A stretch of DNA of 64,000 bases from Vibrio nigripulchritudo ATCC 27043 (GCF_000222685.1 NZ_AFWJ01000112.1:1-64000); one strand, 5' to 3'; shown: positions 39,400 to 50,577, numbered from the stretch's first letter. Translations and numbers: made by a program. The notes: generated by a model from the sequence alone, not told the origin.

Positions 39400-40335
39400 A
39401 TGAAAGTAGCCGTCATTGGTGCCGCAGGAGGCATTGGCCAAGCACTTGCACTTCTACTCAAGAACCGTTTACCAGCAGGTTCTGATCTTGCACTTTACGA
39501 TATCGCTCCAGTCACTCCAGGTGTTGCAGCGGACTTGAGCCACATCCCAACGCCGGTTTCAATTAAAGGTTATGCAGGTGAAGACCCTACACCAGCACTG
39601 GAAGGTGCAGACGTTGTACTGATTTCCGCTGGTGTTGCACGTAAGCCAGGTATGGATCGTGCGGATCTGTTTAATGTGAATGCGGGCATCGTTAAGTCGC
39701 TTGCTGAGAAAATTTCTGTTGTTTGCCCTTCGGCATGCGTTGGTATCATTACAAACCCAGTAAACACGACTGTTCCAATCGCTGCAGAAGTACTGAAGAA
39801 AGCAGGCGTTTACGACAAGCGTAAGCTATTTGGTGTAACTACTCTGGACGTTATCCGTTCTGAAACTTTTGTTGCTGAGCTAAAAGACAAAGATCCAGGC
39901 GACATTCGCGTTCCTGTTATCGGCGGTCACTCTGGTGTGACTATTCTTCCTCTGCTTTCTCAAGTTGAAGGTGTAGAGTTCACTGACGAAGAAGTTGAAG
40001 CTCTGACTAAGCGTATCCAAAATGCAGGTACTGAAGTAGTAGAAGCTAAAGCGGGTGGCGGTAGTGCAACGCTTTCGATGGGTCAGGCGGCATGTCGTTT
40101 CGGTCTGGCACTTGTTAAAGCACTTCAGGGTGAAGAAGGTGTTATTGAGTGCGCTTACGTTGACGGTGGCAGCGAGCACGCAGAATACTTTGCTCAGCCA
40201 GTTAAACTTGGTAAGAACGGTGTAGAAGAAGTACTGAGCTACGGTGAGATCAGTGCTTACGAGCAGGCTGCACTGGATGGCATGTTAGATACACTGAAAG
40301 GTGATATCGCTATCGGTGTTGACTTCGCAAAGTAA
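39400..40335 (+). CDS. mdh: Malate dehydrogenase
   Basis: TCA-cycle enzyme interconverting malate and oxaloacetate with NAD. Rossmann motif GAAGGIG (7-13), substrate arginines in [12 protein letters not shown], and catalytic His in VIGGHSGVT. 311 residues (E. coli 312). AAGGAG precedes the ATG at 39400; the in-frame extension from 39373 is rejected. Confidence 0.97.
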   Translation: MKVAVIGAAGGIGQALALLLKNRLPAGSDLALYDIAPVTPGVAADLSHIPTPVSIKGYAGEDPTPALEGADVVLISAGVARKPGMDRADLFNVNAGIVKSLAEKISVVCPSACVGIITNPVNTTVPIAAEVLKKAGVYDKRKLFGVTTLDVIRSETFVAELKDKDPGDIRVPVIGGHSGVTILPLLSQVEGVEFTDEEVEALTKRIQNAGTEVVEAKAGGGSATLSMGQAACRFGLALVKALQGEEGVIECAYVDGGSEHAEYFAQPVKLGKNGVEEVLSYGEISAYEQAALDGMLDTLKGDIAIGVDFAK

Positions 40336-40370
40336 TCACCAGGGGTCATTGACCCGAAGCCATTAAATGT

Positions 40371-40398
40371 AAAAGTCGACCTTTTGGGTCGGCTTTTT
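40371..40398 (+). terminator. Rho-independent terminator after mdh
   Basis: AAAAGTCGACC pairs with GGTCGGCTTTT (one G-T pair) around a 5-base loop, followed by further T. Confidence 0.88.
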
Positions 40399-40458
40399 TG
40401 ATCGCTCTTCCTATGCTTTACGTAATTCAATTCGTGCTAGGTAAGTAGGAGAGTGAAA

Positions 40459-40644
40459 GTGGATATTTCCAGACTGACAAAAGGAATGTGGGTAGAAAAA
40501 GACGACTGCGTGGCAGAGGTCTTAATCGTAGATACAGCAACCAACATGGTATTGATGGAAAACACAAAATCTAATCAGCAGATAATGCAATCCATCAGTG
40601 AGCTAGAACAGAGCTGGCATATTTACAATGGCTGTTTAGGGTAA
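40459..40644 (+). CDS. Small hypothetical protein
   Basis: 61 residues (beginning DISRLTKGMWVEKDD after the start), acidic, with two cysteines and no signal peptide. The GTG at 40459 is preferred to the in-frame GTG at 40453 because AGGAG lies 7 bases before the former but only 1 before the latter. It is an isolated gene between mdh and ispB with its own strong terminator 2 bases after the stop. That structure supports a real transcript; function unknown. Confidence 0.65.
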   Translation: MDISRLTKGMWVEKDDCVAEVLIVDTATNMVLMENTKSNQQIMQSISELEQSWHIYNGCLG

Positions 40645-40645
40645 A

Positions 40646-40677
40646 CGAATAAGCGCTCCCAGTGGAGCGCTTATTCG
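40646..40677. terminator. Strong hairpin between small gene and ispB
   Basis: A perfect 14-bp stem (CGAATAAGCGCTCC and its complement) with loop CAGT. It lies between convergent genes and probably ends both transcripts. Confidence 0.8.
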
Positions 40678-40706
40678 TAGTGGTCAGTGTTAACAGACAT
40701 TAACTG

Positions 40707-41678
40707 TTACTTACTGCGTTTCACCGCCATATGAGCAAGCGTCACCAGTGCTTCTTTGTATTCTGACTCCGGCAGTACATCAAGTTCGGCGATGGCTTTA
40801 TCAGCTTCTTTGTTTGCTAGATCTGTAGTGTATTCAAGAGAGCCTGTCTCTTTCATTGCCTGAAGAATGTCATCCAGACGCTCCATGCCATTGGCTTTTT
40901 CAATCGCCTCGTGGATCATCTCACGTTGTGCTTCAGTACCATTTCTCATTGCGTAAAGAAGAGGAAGAGTAGGTTTGCCTTCTGCGAGGTCATCACCCAC
41001 ATTCTTACCCATCTCTTTGCCGTCTGCCGTGTAATCCAAAACATCGTCAATTAACTGGAAGGCTGTACCTAGGTACTTGCCGTAGTTTTGCAAGGCCGTC
41101 TCTATTTCTGGTGATGAGTCCGTCAGGATTGCGCCAATTTGAGTAGCTGCCTCAAACAGTCTTGCTGTTTTTGAGTAGATGACTTGCATGTAGCTTTCTT
41201 CAGTGGTGCTTGGGTCATTACAGTTCATTAACTGCTGCACTTCACCTTCAGCAATGATGTTTACGGCATCGCTCATCAATTTAAGGATCTTCATGGATCC
41301 TAGCTCAGTCATCATTTGGAAAGAGCGAGTATAGATAAAGTCACCCACCAATACGCTTGCCGCATTACCAAACGCTGCGTTGGCTGTTGCTTTTCCTCGA
41401 CGCATGTCTGATTCATCGACAACGTCATCATGCAGCAGTGTAGCAGTGTGAATAAACTCAATAAATGCAGCTGCAGTGGTGTGACTGCTTCCTTGGTATC
41501 CCAATGCACGTGCAGAAAGCACAGCAAGAAGTGGGCGTAGGCGTTTGCCGCCTCCACTCACAATATAAAATCCAAGTTGATTAATTAAACTTACATCCGA
41601 GTTGAGTTGAGCAAGGATGGTTTCGTTCACTTTTGCCATATCATCGGCTGTGAGCGCTTGGATAGCTTTAAAATCCAT
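40707..41678 (-). CDS. ispB: Octaprenyl diphosphate synthase IspB
   Basis: Makes the C40 side chain of ubiquinone and menaquinone by trans-prenyl transfer. First Asp-rich motif DDVVDESDMRRG (from residue 84) and second DDVLD near residue 211 are intact. 323 residues, as in E. coli. Essential for respiration. Divergent from rplU, the standard arrangement. Confidence 0.95.
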   Translation of the reverse strand: MDFKAIQALTADDMAKVNETILAQLNSDVSLINQLGFYIVSGGGKRLRPLLAVLSARALGYQGSSHTTAAAFIEFIHTATLLHDDVVDESDMRRGKATANAAFGNAASVLVGDFIYTRSFQMMTELGSMKILKLMSDAVNIIAEGEVQQLMNCNDPSTTEESYMQVIYSKTARLFEAATQIGAILTDSSPEIETALQNYGKYLGTAFQLIDDVLDYTADGKEMGKNVGDDLAEGKPTLPLLYAMRNGTEAQREMIHEAIEKANGMERLDDILQAMKETGSLEYTTDLANKEADKAIAELDVLPESEYKEALVTLAHMAVKRSK

Positions 41679-41835
41679 TGTACTTCCGGCTGAGGTTAGA
41701 CCCTGTAAGGCTTAATGATTTTGATTAATTGCTGAATATTACACTAAAAATCGTTGCGAAATGCATTATCTAACGGCATGATTGGCTCACTTTTCTTTGG
41801 CGATTAGCTTTTCGCCAATTTTTTCAAAATATGGC

Positions 41836-41864
41836 TTGTCATAGGGTTGTCCTTTCTGTAGAAT
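41836..41864 (+). promoter_or_regulatory. Sigma-70 promoter for rplU-rpmA
   Basis: TTGTCA (-35), a 17-base spacer and TAGAAT (-10) lie 83 bases upstream of rplU. This is a close match to consensus and fits high expression of ribosomal proteins. Confidence 0.75.
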
Positions 41865-41890
41865 CTGCGCCCTATTGATGATTAGTTTAG

Positions 41891-41928
41891 CGCACACCCA
41901 AGATGCCCAACAAAGCATAGGCTGTGCG
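41891..41928 (+). other. Leader hairpin upstream of rplU
   Basis: CGCACA (41891-41896) pairs with TGTGCG (41923-41928) around an inner TGC/GCA stem. It lies within the predicted 5' leader, ending 18 bases before the rplU start, and could be a site for autoregulation. Confidence 0.35.
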
Positions 41929-41946
41929 GAAAAAGCGGAGTAAAAT

Positions 41947-42258
41947 ATGTACGCTGTTTTCCAATCTGGTGGTAAACAACACCGTGTAAGCGAAGGTCAA
42001 ACTCTTCGTTTAGAGAAATTAGACGTTGAAACAGGCGCAACTGTTGAGTTCGATAAAGTTCTTCTTGTAGCTAACGGTGAAGAAATCACTGTTGGTGCTC
42101 CTCTAGTAGAGGGTGGCAAGGTTACTGCTGAAGTGGTTCAGCACGGTCGTGGCGACAAAGTTAAAGTCGTTAAGTTCCGTCGTCGTAAGCACTCTCGTAA
42201 GCAACAAGGTCACCGTCAGTGGTTCACAGAAGTGAAAATCACTGGCATCAACGCTTAA
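41947..42258 (+). CDS. rplU: 50S ribosomal protein L21
   Basis: Large-subunit protein binding 23S rRNA with L20. 103 residues ([35 protein letters not shown]), the typical length and signature. Start ATG with GGAG upstream. Followed 22 bases later by rpmA. Confidence 0.97.
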   Translation: MYAVFQSGGKQHRVSEGQTLRLEKLDVETGATVEFDKVLLVANGEEITVGAPLVEGGKVTAEVVQHGRGDKVKVVKFRRRKHSRKQQGHRQWFTEVKITGINA

Positions 42259-42268
42259 TCGAAATTAG

Positions 42269-42538
<270 letters not shown>

Positions 42539-42559
42539 TTTTAGTTTCTAGCTGAATTC

Positions 42560-42590
42560 AAAAGCCCTGCCGATTCGGCGGGGTTTTTTA
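42560..42590 (+). terminator. Rho-independent terminator after rpmA
   Basis: AAGCCCTGCCG pairs with CGGCGGGGTT (G-T pairs tolerated) around a 2-3-base loop, followed by a six-T run. Confidence 0.88.
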
Positions 42591-42698
42591 TTTATGACAG
42601 AGCACAAAGCACAATTTTCTGGCGATAGAAACTTATAGTCTAAAGAGCACAATTAAGACGTGCTAGAAACTTTTTCTTTTTGTTCTTGAATGCAGACC

Positions 42699-42736
42699 GA
42701 TCCTGGATCTCAGGTGATCGATCTTACATCTGGATC
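42699..42736. promoter_or_regulatory. Cluster of five GATC sites upstream of cgtA
   Basis: GATC occurs at 42699, 42706, 42716, 42720 and 42733, all in 38 bp. A possible cgtA promoter (TTACAT at 42724-42729, 17-base spacer, TATATC at 42747-42752) overlaps the last site. Dam methylation or SeqA binding could affect it; this is inference. Confidence 0.5.
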
Positions 42737-42794
42737 TGCTAGAATTTATATCACTTTACTCGAGTGGTATTGAAACGCAAAAAATGCGGAGTAA

Positions 42795-43964
<1,170 letters not shown>

Positions 43965-43979
43965 GCTCACTGTTAACAG

Positions 43980-44011
43980 AAATGCCGCAATCTTTGGTTG
44001 CGGCATTTTTT
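43980..44011 (+). terminator. Rho-independent terminator after cgtA
   Basis: A perfect 11-bp stem (AAATGCCGCAA / TTGCGGCATTT) with a 7-base loop and T-run. Confidence 0.93.
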
Positions 44012-44064
44012 ATGTGTAGAAGCTCAGTATACTTTCTGAGCATGAATTGAATGTTTAGGTTGTT

Positions 44065-44832
44065 ATGGAAAACAGTCAGCGAAAAGTGACACGCCTTATT
44101 GCTCAGGCAGCGCAAATGCTGCTCGCTCATGGTGCGGAAAGCACGTTGGTGAGTGATATTGCTCGCCGAATAGGTATTGCCAGTAAAATGGATGAAGTGG
44201 AAGTATCACTCTCAGCCAGTTCACTTGTTGTGACTACGCTTAAGCATGGCAATTGTATTACCACCGCCAGACGAAGCCCAGACAGAGGCATCAACATGCG
44301 CGCAGTCACTCAGATACAGCGCATTTGCATTTTGATGGAGAAAGGGCTTTTAGATAGTACTTTGGCTCAGGAAAAATTAGACGCAATCACGCCAGAGCGT
44401 TACAACCGCTGGCTGGTCGTGGTTATGATTGGACTCTCTTGTGCATCATTCAGCCGCTTAGCTGGCGGAGACTGGGCAATTTTTGCGATGACGTTCTTGG
44501 CGTCTGCACTTGGCATGATCGTTCGTCAGGAAATTGGTCATCGTCACTTTAATCCATTCTTAAATTTCTCCGTGACCGCTTTTGTCACCACCTTAGTTTC
44601 TGCTCAGGCGATGCTTTTTCAAATCGGAAACGAACCATTTATCGCAATGGCTTCATCAGTTCTGATGTTGGTTCCCGGCTTTCCTTTGATTAATGCGGTT
44701 GCGGATATGTTGAAAGGTTACGTGGACATGGGCATCGCTCGCTTTGTTATGGCGAGTCTTCTCACTCTGGCAACCGCAATGGGGATCATAGGTGCCATGA
44801 ATATCGTTGGTGTATGGGGGTGGATAGGATGA
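44065..44832 (+). CDS. yjjP: ThrE-like exporter subunit YjjP
   Basis: 255 residues: an N-terminal cytoplasmic DUF1212 domain (to about 115) followed by about five membrane segments. YjjP and YjjB together form a split ThrE-type transporter, reported in E. coli to export succinate; actinobacterial ThrE exports threonine and serine. Its stop overlaps the yjjB start as ATGA, consistent with a heteromeric complex. The substrate here is not determined. Confidence 0.9.
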   Translation: MENSQRKVTRLIAQAAQMLLAHGAESTLVSDIARRIGIASKMDEVEVSLSASSLVVTTLKHGNCITTARRSPDRGINMRAVTQIQRICILMEKGLLDSTLAQEKLDAITPERYNRWLVVVMIGLSCASFSRLAGGDWAIFAMTFLASALGMIVRQEIGHRHFNPFLNFSVTAFVTTLVSAQAMLFQIGNEPFIAMASSVLMLVPGFPLINAVADMLKGYVDMGIARFVMASLLTLATAMGIIGAMNIVGVWGWIG

Positions 44833-45293
44833 ATCTATTTTTAGCGCTCATCAACGACATGTTTTTCGCAGCGATACCCGCCATAGGGTTTGCTCTGGTT
44901 TTCAATGTGCCCGCTAATGCTCTAAAGTTTTGTGCCATTGGCGGAGCTATCGGTCACGGCAGCCGTTTCTTACTAATGGAGTATGGTGTGCCTATTGAGT
45001 GGGCGACATTTTTAGCTGCTACCGTCGTTGGTTTTATCGGAGTGAAATGGTCACACCGATTTTTGGCTCACCCTAAGGTATTTACTGTTGCCGCATTAAT
45101 TCCTATGGTGCCGGGGGTATACGCCTTTAAAGCGATGATTGCCTTGGTAGAATTGAATAGTCTTGGTTACAGCGATGCGCTTTTTGGTGCATTGGTTGAA
45201 AACTTCCTTAAAGCCATGTTTATCATCGCTGGGCTGGCCATTGGCTTAGCCATGCCCGGTTTGCTATTCTACCGCCGCAAACCCATTGTTTAG
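44829..45293 (+). CDS. yjjB: ThrE-like exporter subunit YjjB
   Basis: 154-residue membrane protein (DUF3815/ThrE_2) with four to five hydrophobic segments and the conserved LIPMVPGVYAFKAM. The ATG at 44829 (4-base overlap with yjjP) is chosen over one at 44814, which would put five extra residues before MNLFLALINDMFF. Partner of yjjP. Confidence 0.9.
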   Translation: MNLFLALINDMFFAAIPAIGFALVFNVPANALKFCAIGGAIGHGSRFLLMEYGVPIEWATFLAATVVGFIGVKWSHRFLAHPKVFTVAALIPMVPGVYAFKAMIALVELNSLGYSDALFGALVENFLKAMFIIAGLAIGLAMPGLLFYRRKPIV

Positions 45294-45327
45294 ATTAATG
45301 AAGCGTTAGCCGTTTAAAAGGACCCGA

Positions 45328-45813
45328 ATGAAAATCAGCATGATCGCCGCAATGGCACACAACCGCATTATTGGTAAAGATAACGACATGCCTTGGCACC
45401 TTCCTGCCGACTTTGCGTGGTTTAAGCGTTGTACTATGGGTAAGCCTGTTGTTATGGGGCGTAAGACCTATGAGTCGATCGGGCGCCCACTACCTGGGCG
45501 ACGTAACATTGTAGTCAGCCGTGACCCTAACTTGAAAATTGAAGGGGTAGAGACCACTACCAGCATCGATCAAGCAAAACAACTTGTTGAAGGTATTGAA
45601 GAGCTAATGATCATTGGTGGCGGTTCAATTTACGCAGAGTGTTTACCAATTGCCGATACCTTGTATATCACTCACATCGATGCGGAAATAGAAGGCGATA
45701 CGCAGTTCCCTGACTGGGGAGAAGGTTGGAAACAGACTCATAAAGAGCATTTTTCAAAAGATGAAAAGAATGCCTATAACCTGGAGTTTGTGGTCTTGAA
45801 ACGGGAACGATAA
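45328..45813 (+). CDS. folA: Dihydrofolate reductase
   Basis: Reduces dihydrofolate to tetrahydrofolate; target of trimethoprim. 161 residues (E. coli 159). The catalytic acid is Asp28 in MPWHLPADFAWF, and VMGRKTYESIGRPLPGR and LMIIGGGSIYAE form the NADPH site. No resistance-type replacement is obvious. Convergent with apaH. Confidence 0.96.
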   Translation: MKISMIAAMAHNRIIGKDNDMPWHLPADFAWFKRCTMGKPVVMGRKTYESIGRPLPGRRNIVVSRDPNLKIEGVETTTSIDQAKQLVEGIEELMIIGGGSIYAECLPIADTLYITHIDAEIEGDTQFPDWGEGWKQTHKEHFSKDEKNAYNLEFVVLKRER

Positions 45814-45823
45814 GGCAATGATA

Positions 45824-45851
45824 AATGGGAGAAATTCTGCTTTCTCCCATT
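45824..45851. terminator. Hairpin between folA and apaH
   Basis: A perfect 11-bp stem (AATGGGAGAAA / TTTCTCCCATT) with a 6-base loop lies 10 bases after the folA stop. No T-run; probably the end of one or both convergent transcripts. Confidence 0.6.
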
Positions 45852-45892
45852 GAATGCTCTAATTTGCTGAATGCTTTAATCTACAGAAAGGT

Positions 45893-46705
45893 TTAATCCG
45901 CCGAAAGGGCGCTTTGGGTAAAGATCTGCTTATCTTCCCAGCGAATCATTGTGAGTTCGCCTCCCCAGACACACCCAGTATCCAGACCAATAAGATCTTC
46001 TCTTTGAACTCCCTCAAGTGCTGCCCAGTGACCAAATAAAACAGCTTTGCCTAGCGGCTTTCTATCTGGAAGATCAAACCAAGGCATTAAGGATCCATCT
46101 TCTACTTCTGATGGCGGAAGCTTACACGCCATATCCAAACGACCATCGGGAAAGACGAAACGCATTCGAGTGAAAGCGTTAATGGTATAACGATAACGCT
46201 CGATACCTTGTAAATTTTCGTCCCAGGTATCGGGCTGATTGTCATACATATTTTCAAGCAACCATTCCCATCGATCGCTTTGCAGAATATTTTCCACAAT
46301 TTTGGCTTCCCGACGCGCGGTTTCTAGGTCCCATTCAGGAGAAATTCCAGCATGACACATCACAAAATCATCGTGCTCAATCATTAGTGGTTGTTCACGT
46401 AACCAAGCCATCAATTCATCACAATCTTTAGCATTGATAATTGGCGCAGTTTTGTCTTTCTTCTTTAGAGGGCTAATACCATGATAAACAGCGAGTAAGT
46501 GCAGATCGTGATTTCCCAGAATGACTTTTGCTGCTGAACCAAGTTTTTTGACGTACCTGAGAGTTTTTAAAGAGTCTGGTCCTCTGGCAACCAGGTCACC
46601 AGCAAACCAGATCGTATCGGAATTCTTGTTGAAGTCTGCTTGTTTGAGCAGAAGTTTCAGTTCTTCGTAACAACCCTGAATATCACCAACAATGTAGTTA
46701 GCCAA
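45893..46705 (-). CDS. apaH: Diadenosine tetraphosphatase ApaH
   Basis: Symmetrical Ap4A hydrolase, also reported to remove Np4 RNA caps. Metallophosphatase motifs GDIQGC (7-12), GDLVARGPDS and GNHDLH are intact. 270 residues (E. coli 280). Last gene of the lptD-surA-pdxA-rsmA-apaG-apaH order, 12 bases after apaG. Confidence 0.95.
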   Translation of the reverse strand: MANYIVGDIQGCYEELKLLLKQADFNKNSDTIWFAGDLVARGPDSLKTLRYVKKLGSAAKVILGNHDLHLLAVYHGISPLKKKDKTAPIINAKDCDELMAWLREQPLMIEHDDFVMCHAGISPEWDLETARREAKIVENILQSDRWEWLLENMYDNQPDTWDENLQGIERYRYTINAFTRMRFVFPDGRLDMACKLPPSEVEDGSLMPWFDLPDRKPLGKAVLFGHWAALEGVQREDLIGLDTGCVWGGELTMIRWEDKQIFTQSALSAD

Positions 46706-46717
46706 GAAATGAACTCC

Positions 46718-47098
46718 TTAATTTAAGATATTGGGAATAGCCAGACGGAAAGGGTCGATGTCTGCTTTGAATTCTGCGCCAGCTTCATCGTGCATGATGT
46801 AGTGACCCTGCATGACACCAATGGGGGTTTCGATGGCGGTACCGCTGGTGTAGGTATATTCATCACCTGCCTCGATAACAGGTTGTTCTCCCACGACACC
46901 ATCACCTTCTACAACTAACTGTTTGCTGTTTCCATCGGTAATCAGCCATTTTCGGCTCATTAGCTGCACGGTTTGCTGGCTGAGATTTTTAATCGTGATG
47001 ATATAAGCGAAGACGTAGCGGTTTTGATCCGGTTGGGATTGCTCGGGTACATACTTGGTATGCACCTGACATTTAACACAAGGATGGGATACTTCCAT
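46718..47098 (-). CDS. apaG: ApaG-domain protein
   Basis: 126-residue beta-sandwich protein conserved next to apaH (E. coli CorD, 125). Motifs [24 protein letters not shown] and [12 protein letters not shown] are typical. Biochemical role unclear. It is separated from rsmA by a 358-base gap holding a repeat element, whereas these genes usually lie close together. Confidence 0.93.
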   Translation of the reverse strand: MEVSHPCVKCQVHTKYVPEQSQPDQNRYVFAYIITIKNLSQQTVQLMSRKWLITDGNSKQLVVEGDGVVGEQPVIEAGDEYTYTSGTAIETPIGVMQGHYIMHDEAGAEFKADIDPFRLAIPNILN

Positions 47099-47161
47099 AT
47101 AGGCTCTCCTTGAAGGCGTAAAAAAGCCTTAAGTCCGGTATTTTTCTTAACTATAACAGAG

Positions 47162-47426
47162 TTATACCCAAGTTGCCTCAAGGTGCAGGCCTCAGAGCTA
47201 AACTTCTGTTGCAGTTCAAGTAATTCATTCGCTACAGTGGCTTGTGTATTTCTGATGATCTAACCAGAAGATGGGAAAGAGGATTAGCTCCCAGGGGCGA
47301 GTTTTCTTGGCTTTCATGCTGCGGTATCGATTTTTGATTTAGACCCACTAGATCTTTAAATCGATGTCTTGCCTGAAAACCAAGAAATTCACGCCGAGAC
47401 CAACACCCTGAGGTAACTTAGGTATT
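47162..47426. repeat. 265-bp element with terminal inverted repeats
   Basis: Ends TTATACCCAAGTTGCCTCAA (47162-47181) and, on the other strand, AATACCTAAGTTACCTCAGG (47426 back to 47407) match with few differences. Inside, 47296-47319 and 47371-47395 form a second imperfect inverted repeat around TCTTGG, enclosing ATCGAT arms. No open frame. It looks like a MITE- or ERIC-like interspersed repeat that inserted between rsmA and apaG. Confidence 0.75.
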
Positions 47427-47456
47427 GGTCATTTGTCTGCTTTATGAGGATAGATT

Positions 47457-48266
47457 CTAGCTGGAGTGGTTAGAATCTAGCCAGTTTGCCATATCGACAA
47501 ATTGTTCGAGTGTCAGGTTTTCAGGGCGCATACTTGGATTTACTCCAAGCTCTTCCAACACCTCTTGGCTCAGCAGACCTTTGTAACAGTTGCGAACGGT
47601 TTTACGACGTTGGTTAAACCCTTCACGACATACACGATCTAGCCATTTCAGGCTTTTTGCTGGATAAGGCAGTTCTTCGTAAGGCATCAATCTTACTACT
47701 GCCGAGTCTACTTTCGGTGGTGGAACAAATGCCGTTGGTGGCACTTCCAGTACAGGGACAACTTTACAGAAGTATTGGGCCATTACCGTTAATCGACCAT
47801 ATGCCTTACTGCCAGGTGCCGCTGCTAGGCGGTTTACGACCTCTTTTTGAAGCATAAAGTGCATATCTTGAATGTCTTTATGGAATTCAAAAAGATGGAA
47901 CATCAATGGGGTCGAGATGTTATATGGAAGGTTGCCGAAAATGCGCAATTTGTTATTTGGCTTCACTAATTGAGTGAAGTCAAAACGCATAGCATCGCCT
48001 TCGTGAATGGTCAGTTTTTCTGCTAAGTCTGGATGAGTGCGCAGACGCTCTGCCAGATCTCGGTCGAGTTCAATTACCGTAAACTTATCGACTTCTTTGC
48101 CTACTGGCTCTGTAATTGCCCCCAGACCAGGACCGATTTCAACCAGATTTTGTCCAGGTTTAGGGCTAATCGCAGACACGATGCCATCAATAATGTATGG
48201 ATCGTTCAAAAAGTTCTGACCAAAACGTTTACGCGCTTTGTGTCCTAAGTGGACATCGTTTCTCAT
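47457..48266 (-). CDS. rsmA: 16S rRNA dimethyladenosine transferase RsmA (KsgA)
   Basis: Dimethylates two adjacent adenines near the 3' end of 16S rRNA. Motifs [12 protein letters not shown]-binding [11 protein letters not shown] and catalytic NLPYNISTP are present. 269 residues (E. coli 273). ATG overlaps the pdxA stop by 4 bases. Confidence 0.96.
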   Translation of the reverse strand: MRNDVHLGHKARKRFGQNFLNDPYIIDGIVSAISPKPGQNLVEIGPGLGAITEPVGKEVDKFTVIELDRDLAERLRTHPDLAEKLTIHEGDAMRFDFTQLVKPNNKLRIFGNLPYNISTPLMFHLFEFHKDIQDMHFMLQKEVVNRLAAAPGSKAYGRLTVMAQYFCKVVPVLEVPPTAFVPPPKVDSAVVRLMPYEELPYPAKSLKWLDRVCREGFNQRRKTVRNCYKGLLSQEVLEELGVNPSMRPENLTLEQFVDMANWLDSNHSS

Positions 48267-49252
48267 TGTTTCTTCTCTACTAATTCGATAGCGTGCGTGA
48301 GCGCTGTTTGGAAACTTCCTGTATCCGCCTGACCTGTCCCTGCCAAATCAAGTGCTGTACCATGGTCTACTGATGTACGAATGAACGGTAAACCGAGCGT
48401 TATATTAACAGAACGACCAAAACCTTTGTATTTTAATACAGGAAGAACTTGGTCGTGATACATGCCCAAAACGGCGTCCGCTTCTTGCAAATATTTTTGG
48501 TTGAAGATGGTATCGGCAGGTAAAGGACCGATTAAGTCGACACCTTTTTCCTTGCGGATTTTTTCTAATGTAGGAGTGATGGTTTCAATTTCTTCCATCC
48601 CCAGACATCCATCTTCACCTGCATGGGGGTTTAATCCGCATACATAAATTTTAGGCTGCTTAATGGCAAATTTTTCCACTAAGTCTTTGTGTAAGATCTC
48701 AATGATTTTTTCAAGGCGATCCTTGGTTACAGCTTGGGAGACATAAGCCAGAGGAATATGCGTCGTGACAAGCGCGACACGCAAACCTTCAGTTGCCAGC
48801 ATCATTACTACGAGAGGAGTATCCGATTTGTCAGCGAAAAACTCTGTATGCCCGCTAAACGCGACTCCTGCTCTGTTAATGATCCCCTTGTGCACAGGGC
48901 CGGTGACAATAGCATCAAATTCGTCTTTCATACAGCCTTCGGCGGCTCTTTCTAGCGTATTCAGAACATAGTGACCATTGGATTCGTTGAGCTCGCCCGC
49001 AACAACTGGAGTGGCAACAGGTATATGGTCAACAATGAGTGTGCCGCTTTTCTGTGGTAACGCTGGATTTTCCGAATCGTAACTGATCAATTCAACGTCA
49101 ATATTGAGTTGTTTAGCACGTTCAGCCAGAACCGTTTTATCAGCGATAACAATGATCTGGTGCGCCCAGTCATGTTTGGACAGTGCCAGAACCAGGTCAG
49201 GTCCTATGCCAGCAGGTTCACCAGCTGTGACTGCAATTCGTCTAACTGTCAT
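48263..49252 (-). CDS. pdxA: 4-hydroxythreonine-4-phosphate dehydrogenase PdxA
   Basis: Pyridoxal 5'-phosphate biosynthesis. 329 residues (E. coli 329). N-terminal [14 protein letters not shown] and the metal-binding histidines ([17 protein letters not shown]) are visible. Overlaps surA by 11 bases and rsmA by 4. Confidence 0.95.
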   Translation of the reverse strand: MTVRRIAVTAGEPAGIGPDLVLALSKHDWAHQIIVIADKTVLAERAKQLNIDVELISYDSENPALPQKSGTLIVDHIPVATPVVAGELNESNGHYVLNTLERAAEGCMKDEFDAIVTGPVHKGIINRAGVAFSGHTEFFADKSDTPLVVMMLATEGLRVALVTTHIPLAYVSQAVTKDRLEKIIEILHKDLVEKFAIKQPKIYVCGLNPHAGEDGCLGMEEIETITPTLEKIRKEKGVDLIGPLPADTIFNQKYLQEADAVLGMYHDQVLPVLKYKGFGRSVNITLGLPFIRTSVDHGTALDLAGTGQADTGSFQTALTHAIELVEKKQ

Positions 49253-50534
49253 TCTCTTCTCCTAACACCTCTACGTAAGCACCTGCACGAATTTCCTGCA
49301 TCCAGGCTCCCACTTCTTCATTGAATTTGCGGTTAAAGAGAATTCGATAGGCTTTGTTGGTGAGAGCAGAGTCGGTTCTGTCCACTTTTCTTCTGTCTAA
49401 CACTTCAACAATGTGCCAGCCATGAACGGTTTCGAAAGGTTTACTGATTTGGCCTACTGGAAGAGTTTCAATTTGATGTTTGAACTCAGGAACGTAGAGA
49501 TCTGGAGTTTGGAATCCAAGTTCACCATTATTTGCAGCCGACCCCGGATCTGCGCTATATTGCTGTGCCAAGTCACCGAACGTGCGCTCTCCCGCATTGA
49601 TCTGGCGAATGTATTCATTCAGTTCTCGCTTGGCTCCCTCATCACTTAAGATAACCGATGTTTTGATCAGAATATGACGCGCGTTCACTTCGGTGACCGC
49701 AACGGTTTCAAGCCCTTTGACGTCTTCAAGTTTTATAATATGAAAACCCACGCCACTACGGAACGGTCCAATTACTGCACCTTTACCTTGTGTGGTGATC
49801 TGATCTGCAAAGATGGTTGGCATCTCTTCTTTTCTTAGCCAACCCCAGTCGCCACCCTGCAGCGCTTTTGGTCCTTTGGAATAGGTGTACGCCATGGTTT
49901 TAAAGTCTTCACCAGCGTTGATCTGAGAAACGAGTTGTTTCGCTTGTTTTTCCACTTCTTGTTTTGTCTGGTTGTCATTGAAGCGAAGCTGAATGTGATT
50001 CACTTTGTACTGAACAGTGGCGTTGCTCTCTTTCGCCAGAATTTCCGCCAAGCTTTCAACTTCGGCAGGAAGAATGTTGATACGGCGACGCACTTGCGCA
50101 TTTCGAGCTTCAGATGCGGCAATTTCGTTTCGAACCTGCTCACGAAATTCGGCGTAACTTAAGCCTTCTTTAGATAAAGACTGACGAAGTTGTGTCACGG
50201 ATTTTTTCTGGTTGGCAGCGATCTCTTTTATCGCAAGCTCAAGGCGGTTGTCATCTATACGTACGCCTAGCTTCTCTGCTTGCTGGGTTTGAATGGTGTC
50301 TAAGATGAGTTTTTCCAGCACTTGATCTCTGAGAATATCTGCGCTTGGTAGTGCCTGGTTGGCTGCTCGCGCATTTGCTCGAATGGTTTTGAGCGCGGAG
50401 TCGATGTCGCTTTGCAGGATAACGCCTTCATTAACGATAACAACGACTTTATCTAACTCAACGGGTTGAGCAAATGCACCAAACGAACCGAGTGCAATAG
50501 TGAGGCTTAAGAGTGTTTTTTTCCACATTTTCAT
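49242..50534 (-). CDS. surA: Periplasmic chaperone/peptidyl-prolyl isomerase SurA
   Basis: Main chaperone delivering outer-membrane proteins to BAM. A signal peptide (cleavage about residue 22, [10 protein letters not shown]) is followed by an N-terminal chaperone domain and two parvulin domains (about 170-275 and 285-380, each with a GGDWGW- or NNGELGF-like motif). 430 residues (E. coli 428). It lies directly downstream of lptD, whose product it helps assemble. Confidence 0.96.
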   Translation of the reverse strand: MKMWKKTLLSLTIALGSFGAFAQPVELDKVVVIVNEGVILQSDIDSALKTIRANARAANQALPSADILRDQVLEKLILDTIQTQQAEKLGVRIDDNRLELAIKEIAANQKKSVTQLRQSLSKEGLSYAEFREQVRNEIAASEARNAQVRRRINILPAEVESLAEILAKESNATVQYKVNHIQLRFNDNQTKQEVEKQAKQLVSQINAGEDFKTMAYTYSKGPKALQGGDWGWLRKEEMPTIFADQITTQGKGAVIGPFRSGVGFHIIKLEDVKGLETVAVTEVNARHILIKTSVILSDEGAKRELNEYIRQINAGERTFGDLAQQYSADPGSAANNGELGFQTPDLYVPEFKHQIETLPVGQISKPFETVHGWHIVEVLDRRKVDRTDSALTNKAYRILFNRKFNEEVGAWMQEIRAGAYVEVLGEENDS

Positions 50535-50577
50535 GTTGTTTCCATTACTTTCAGAGGAGTTCTCTGAAAAAGATAAA

